A stretch of 64,000 bases of DNA from Ashinkailepas kermadecensis (lineage: Eukaryota; Arthropoda; Thecostraca; Neolepadidae): contig JAOTOM010005111.1 of the NCBI GenBank assembly GCA_034440615.1, positions 124,001 through 188,000 of the forward strand, given 5' to 3'. Below are positions 59,880-64,000 of this stretch, piece by piece. Position numbers and translations under genes: made by a program. A model generated the notes under the pieces. The model searched no databases, was not told the origin of the DNA, and worked only from the letters and a program-made list of their open reading frames with translations. Every line of letters starts with the position of its first letter. Positions within the stretch are counted from its first letter, which is position 1.

Positions 59880-60765
59880 AAAAACCTCAAGATATCTGAT
59901 AAAATGGCAGTGATATTGTAATACAATCTTGTGGATGTGTTGCAAATTGATCAACACATCTTACGTACGATAAAATTTTGAAATCTGTTGGTAAATATGA
60001 GTACCGCGGGGTGCAAAGTAGACCGCCCGACCGCCCGGCGTTTAAGCTCCCAAAGGCTTAGCTGGCGCGGTGTGATGGCTGGTGATCTCATTAAACCCTG
60101 AAGTCTTATGCTGTGCAGAATTCACTAAAACTGTAATCTCCCCTCCAAATTATGTGGTTCCAGCTTCAGTAGTTTTATAAATCTTGAAGGGGGGAGGCGG
60201 AATCTGCCCACACATCCTGTTTTTTACATCTCAGGAATGGGAGGGATACCCTCCAAATTATGTGCTCCTAGCTTCAATATATTCCAAGATCTTGGGGGGA
60301 GGGGAACCCTTCCTTGGTTAGCACTATGTGAGAGGCCCTCTGATGCACACGTTGAAAAGTGGACATACCACACCTTCACCCTTTTTACTTAATCTGAAGC
60401 ATACATCAAATATATGGCTTGCATAGACTGTAATTTATTCCAAGAATCTTTAGGGTTTGCAAAAATTAATAAATCACTTCATGCCATGCAAATTTATGCA
60501 AGAACACCACATCGTAATTCCACCATCTTAAGTAGTAGGAGAGTGGATGGTACTGAAGAGAATTAAGTAAGCTTCCTGATATATTTCATATTATTTGAGG
60601 ATTATGGTTAGATACCAGCAGAGGAAAAATCATGGCATCTCTTCCACTTATCTGAAACACCACAATCTTGCTTCAGGACATTTACCAGAACTGTTGCAAC
60701 ATAAAATAAGATGCCATGACCCACCATGGCTAAGTGCAGGAACAGACAGTGCAAATAAAGTACAT
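59880..60765. other. Intronic, no certain feature
   Basis: Flotillin-2 intron 1. Two related segments, ccctccaaattatgtggttccagcttcag (about 60150) and the ccctccaaattatgtgctcctagcttcaa-like copy (about 60250), suggest a local ~100-bp duplication. Confidence 0.5.
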
Positions 60766-60767
60766 AC

Positions 60768-60816
60768 CTGAAACGATCAGTGCTTCATTTGGACCAACTG
60801 TATAAATATTTCCCAT
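60768..60816 (-). CDS. Flo2: Flotillin-2, coding exon 1 (start)
   Basis: Residues 1-16, MGNIYTVGPNEALIVS, plus the first base of Gly17. MGN is the conserved N-myristoylation start of flotillin-2. Residue 4 is Ile, as in the fly protein, where the vertebrate has an acylated Cys. The donor is GTATGT. An acceptor (ctcattttcag) ends at 60835, so this exon has 18 bases of 5' untranslated sequence and at least one untranslated exon must lie upstream (above 60.85 kb). The exon is only 67 bp in all. Confidence 0.94.
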
Positions 60817-60978
60817 TATTTGCAGATCTTGTGTCTGAAAATGAGACAATAAAATAATTCCTGACATCTATACACTGGTATTTCACATCACATATGTTGC
60901 ATGCCACACATTTAATGATAATGATATGGATGTGTTCCAGTGGCATACAAGCCACTGATACTACTAGGGCAGCAAGTT

Positions 60979-61095
60979 GTTTGTTTATTTATTGGGTGGA
61001 TTACGATGCACCTCATGCACGATCACAGCTAATGGTGTCACCACACTGCTTCGCCGGTGGGCCGCTGGATTGGGAAATGTCTCGTGCAGTACATA
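60979..61095 (+). repeat. Dispersed repeat D, copy 2
   Basis: Diverged copy of 59736-59878, sharing ttattgggtgga, gcttcgccggtgggccgctgg and gggaaatgtctcg. Confidence 0.65.
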
Positions 61096-61213
61096 CAATC
61101 CATGGATTTCACCTGAAATTTTTCTGCTGTGCCACCACATGACAGGGTTATTGTCCTTTACCTCAGCAACAGGACATTCTCATTCAAGATAATTTGACTA
61201 TTTGACACTTCAT

Positions 61214-61372
61214 CTGCATATGGAAATCAGTAACTCAGTGGTTAAGCTGATCATTTGGGAAACCAGAGGTATGGAGTTCGATCCCCTGTGATGCCCACCT
61301 TCCTGTCAGGGTGAGAAACAGACGACGCCATACAGCCTCGGCTGGTGCATCGCAGCCACACAAACCAACCAT
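61214..61372 (+). mobile_element. tRNA-derived SINE, family C, copy 3
   Basis: Head aaatcagtaactcagtggttaagc, B box gagttcgatcccc, body ccaccttcctgtcagggtga and acgccatacagcctcggctg, tail cgcagccacacaaacc. Same family as 18394-18570. Confidence 0.75.
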
Positions 61373-61617
61373 TTATCCATGGAAATTTCAACACTTGATG
61401 TTCTATATTTATTGTCAGATGATTATACTTCATCCATATTATGCTACCATTCTGTGGACTTGCTTTAGTTACAAATATTACAATCTTAAGCAGTTCATTT
61501 ATTGCTTTTCAAGAGGATATCTTCCCTGAACAAAATGTTCCAAGTAAATGTGATAAATGTCTAAATGGAACAGTATCACAACTCGTGATTTTGGAAAGCA
61601 AATACCATGTTTGTATG

Positions 61618-61955
61618 GGTGCTAGGGGTGGATACCACACCAGGCGGTGCCACTCTAGCTGGGAAAAGATGCCCCTCTGGGAGGGCTTGAGTGCACCCCC
61701 TCAAATGTTTCAGCCAGAGACAATATGAGATGAAAAGGTGTCCCTTGCAATGAAAGGTGCCCATCCAGTAGGGTCATAGTGCACACCCCTCCAATTTTCA
61801 GCCAGAAGCACCCCACCAAGAGGAAAAGGCACCCCTTTGGGAAGACTTGAGTGCATTCCCCCTTGTATTTTTCAGCCTGAAGCACCCCTTGAAAGGCAAA
61901 GTGGCACCCCTCCGGACATGTGCACTCCATGACAATTCCTGGATTTGCCCCTGAT
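61618..61955. repeat. Decayed dispersed repeat with internal ~65-bp units
   Basis: Four successive variants of aaagatgcccctctgggagg, gcttgagtgcaccccctc and atttttcagccagaagcac. They are related to phrases near 7100, 10690 and 23000. Confidence 0.65.
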
Positions 61956-61959
61956 GGAT

Positions 61960-63045
61960 GCTGAGCAGATATGCAGGAAAGGCAAGCCTGGGGCACCCTA
62001 AAAAAACACTAAATCAAGCAAGAAATCTTTGGATTAGCACAAAACCAAACCAGAAATTTTGGATGCCTCAAGTGAAGAAAGCATTCTCTATCAAATGGAA
62101 TATTTTTGGTCACCGCCAAGAAAATCCTGCACATGATGCTTCCATGCTTGATTTGAGACCTGTCAGGAAGACCACATTCCTAAAAAAATGTCCTCATAGG
62201 TTGAGTCAGGGACACTAAATGGTGGGGCTACAATCCAAGTTTAAAATCAATGTAGATTTTCTATGTTCTAAAAATAACAACCAAGGTATAACTTCTCTCA
62301 GAAAAGCCTTCCTCTGGTGCTCCCTTGACAAAGCATATATCAAGCACCATTGAAAGATGTTAAAACTTTTACTCAAATCCTTAGGTTCCTCAACTTATAC
62401 AGCTGGATACAAAGATTGAAAAACATCTCACCACATTTATCCATATCTGGAACTGTGCTTGGTTAACAAAATAATGCTAAATTGCAAAGTAGTTCATATC
62501 AACAACTAATTGTGATCATTGTCAATGTAAATGATGACAAGCTCATGAGTGGACACAATTGTGCAAGAGCAAGCCTCACAAAGAACTCATTTGGAGCCAT
62601 ATCTGCCAAAATGAAAAACCTTAAGGCACAGATGAGATTCACAATGAGAAGTATGCATTTCAGAAGGAATGAATGGTTCAATTGTCCTAATCATGCTCAG
62701 AAATATATTTATGCAATTATTCTCCAGAAATGCCATATCGGATCTAAAGTAAACAATACTAGCACTTTTTTCATACATAGTACGCAGCCATATATTTTTG
62801 CATTCTCACCTGGTTGGCTGTCCAAATACTCAAGCTTCACATCACAAGAGGATGAGTTCTGCAACAAAAATTGTATGAATTTCACTGCATGTCCAGAAAC
62901 CAAAATACATCAGTCATACACATTCATTAATACAATGAACATCATGGATTGGTATTTGTATAAAACAAGCATCTAAGCACAAATTGGAGGAAAATGCATC
63001 ATTGGGCAATATAACATCAGTAAGTTTTAGGTGGTGATATTTTTT
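61960..63045. other. No recognisable feature
   Basis: AT-rich unique sequence; a 164-codon frame at 62482-62976 has no recognisable domain and a random-looking composition. Confidence 0.45.
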
Positions 63046-63049
63046 AAAA

Positions 63050-63235
63050 GTGAAACAGGGTGGAATGTATGGTGTACCACTTCCTGAACAATTAATTGAC
63101 ATCCTTTCCAAAGATGTATCAACATTGTGCTTCTTGGTGAGTGTGTGAAGTCTTCATTCCTTGCTTCTAACTGTATCCCATTTACAATTATCATATTTAT
63201 GCTCACCATAATGGATCTGTGATCATGATAATAAA
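63050..63235 (-). repeat. Dispersed ~190-bp repeat, copy 2
   Basis: Reverse-complement relative of 6697-6890, sharing the inverses of ggatacagttagaagcgagg, gaagacttcacac and ccaccctgtttc. Confidence 0.7.
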
Positions 63236-63385
63236 ATCCTGGGTAAATTTGGAGATCAGGGTAAATTTTGATTTTTTGGAATTTTTGTATGTAATAGTAT
63301 GCTTTCTGACGTGATGAAGACGATGCGATCACTCATTTTCCCCACAAATGATTACTTTTAAGTCAATGGCGGTTGATACAATTGA

Positions 63386-63532
63386 TGACGTCATAAGCAC
63401 AAGTAACCTAACCTAACCTAACCTAGACTAAGATAATGTAGCATAATATATAAAACATATCATAGCATAATATAATCTAACCTAACCGGAAAACCAGAAT
63501 CCTCCGAAGCAAATTCTTTGGCCATGACGTCA
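63386..63532. promoter_or_regulatory. Two CREB-type palindromes and CCTAA repeats
   Basis: TGACGTCA at 63386-63393 and 63525-63532 flank a CCTAA run (63407-63425, about 3.8 copies) and AT-rich sequence. The stretch lies 2.6 kb upstream of the flotillin-2 start exon, in the region where its untranslated first exon must lie. A promoter role is inferred only. CCTAA is the arthropod telomere motif, but the run is short and interstitial. Confidence 0.3.
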
Positions 63533-63535
63533 TCA

Positions 63536-64000
63536 AATATATGTGACATTGTATAGGTAACTTTAGTAAAAAAATACCTACTGAACTTCCAGAAGTTTAG
63601 TAAATATTCTTACTAAACACACTTCCCCTCTTAATAAATATACATACTAAACCTTCGAAGATGTGTTGGACAGCACTGCCCTTAACGATTACAGCATCGC
63701 AAGGGATTTCCGGCATTGGTTGCGTTGTGGACGTGTCGGTTTGGGAGTATAAATTCTCGGAAATAAATGTTGAATCAAGGCAGAAACATAAAGTTTTCAA
63801 TGTCAAACAGTATTAAATCGAGTGCATGAAGTGTTGAATTTCTTCTTTATCATGTCTGACACCAGGTATGGATAATTATACACGATGTGCTATATTTGTA
63901 GTGAAGATTTTGATCGTTTATTTCTTTGCCAACTTAAAAGTAATCATTTGCGGAGAAAATGAGTGGTCGCAACGTCATTTTACGTTAAAATACCGTGCAT
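63536..64000. other. No recognisable feature
   Basis: AT-rich sequence with repeated tactaaac/ttagtaaa phrases near 63565-63655. Confidence 0.4.

Larger units (their letters stand above)
50647..60816 (-). other. Flo2: Flotillin-2 gene, complete coding span (10 exons)
   Basis: Whole-gene entry. The exons, in coding order, are 60816-60768, 59364-59270, 58039-57838, 56538-56306, 56145-56026, 55562-55455, 53227-53121, 52577-52394, 51307-51161 and 50688-50647. All junctions are GT-AG, all phases close, and the total is 428 codons plus a stop, equal to the human length as I recall it. The order is an N-terminal lipid-anchored SPFH/band 7 domain (about 1-180), the EA-rich coiled-coil flotillin domain (about 185-365) and the C-terminal LTGVDLSK tail. 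Flotillin-2 is known to oligomerise with flotillin-1 on the inner face of the plasma membrane and endosomes and to organise cholesterol-rich microdomains. Introns range from 160 to 2227 bp; introns 2, 3 and 6 contain minisatellites. Confidence 0.97.

Noticed and set aside
63407..63425. A true telomere
   Set aside because: Fewer than four CCTAA copies, followed by several hundred bases of unique sequence; an interstitial run or chance.

Overview
This is eukaryotic nuclear DNA, almost certainly from an arthropod. Both recognisable genes are split by GT-AG introns, and their proteins look closest to insect versions (for example the KRTIVGG and VLxKIPGA stretches of flotillin-2). A short CCTAA run near the right end matches the arthropod telomere motif. 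I cannot name the species; a crustacean is only a guess.

Two genes can be assembled exon by exon, and every splice phase closes. On the plus strand, 24447-43987 encodes a REPTOR/CREBRF-type bZIP transcription factor in 7 coding exons (525 codons from the first supported ATG). On the minus strand, 60816-50647 encodes a complete flotillin-2 in 10 coding exons (428 codons, the same length as I recall for the human protein). The genes converge, with about 6.7 kb between their stop codons. REPTOR/CREBRF proteins act in the nuclear transcriptional response to TORC1 and stress. Flotillin-2 is a lipid-anchored scaffold of membrane microdomains. Nothing in the sequence shows that they work together.

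Layout: 1-24 kb has no certain gene. It holds a 2.6 kb decayed T-rich/GC-rich repeat tract (1.4-4.0 kb, with a relative at 17.3-17.8 kb), a broken non-LTR retrotransposon (7.4-9.6 kb), a hAT-type miniature element with target duplication (13.4 kb), tRNA-derived SINEs, a CpG-rich stretch with four CREB-type palindromes (16.1-16.4 kb), and microsatellites. 24-44 kb is REPTOR; its introns are packed with unrelated minisatellites (units of 19, 22, 24, 32, 33, 38, 40, 45, 51, 53 and 61 bp). 44-50 kb is intergenic and also rich in minisatellites. 50.6-60.8 kb is flotillin-2. 61-64 kb holds dispersed repeats and possibly the flotillin-2 promoter.

The most unusual observation is that several minisatellites start at 5' splice sites. 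In flotillin-2 intron 3, six tandem copies of a ~74 bp unit each repeat the last part of exon 3 with its splice donor. In intron 2 the repeated unit contains the exon 2 end and donor. REPTOR introns 2 and 6 also have tandem repeats starting at or within about 25 bp of the donor. Very short retroposed fragments with clear target duplications, and SINEs inserted into minisatellites, are further points of interest.
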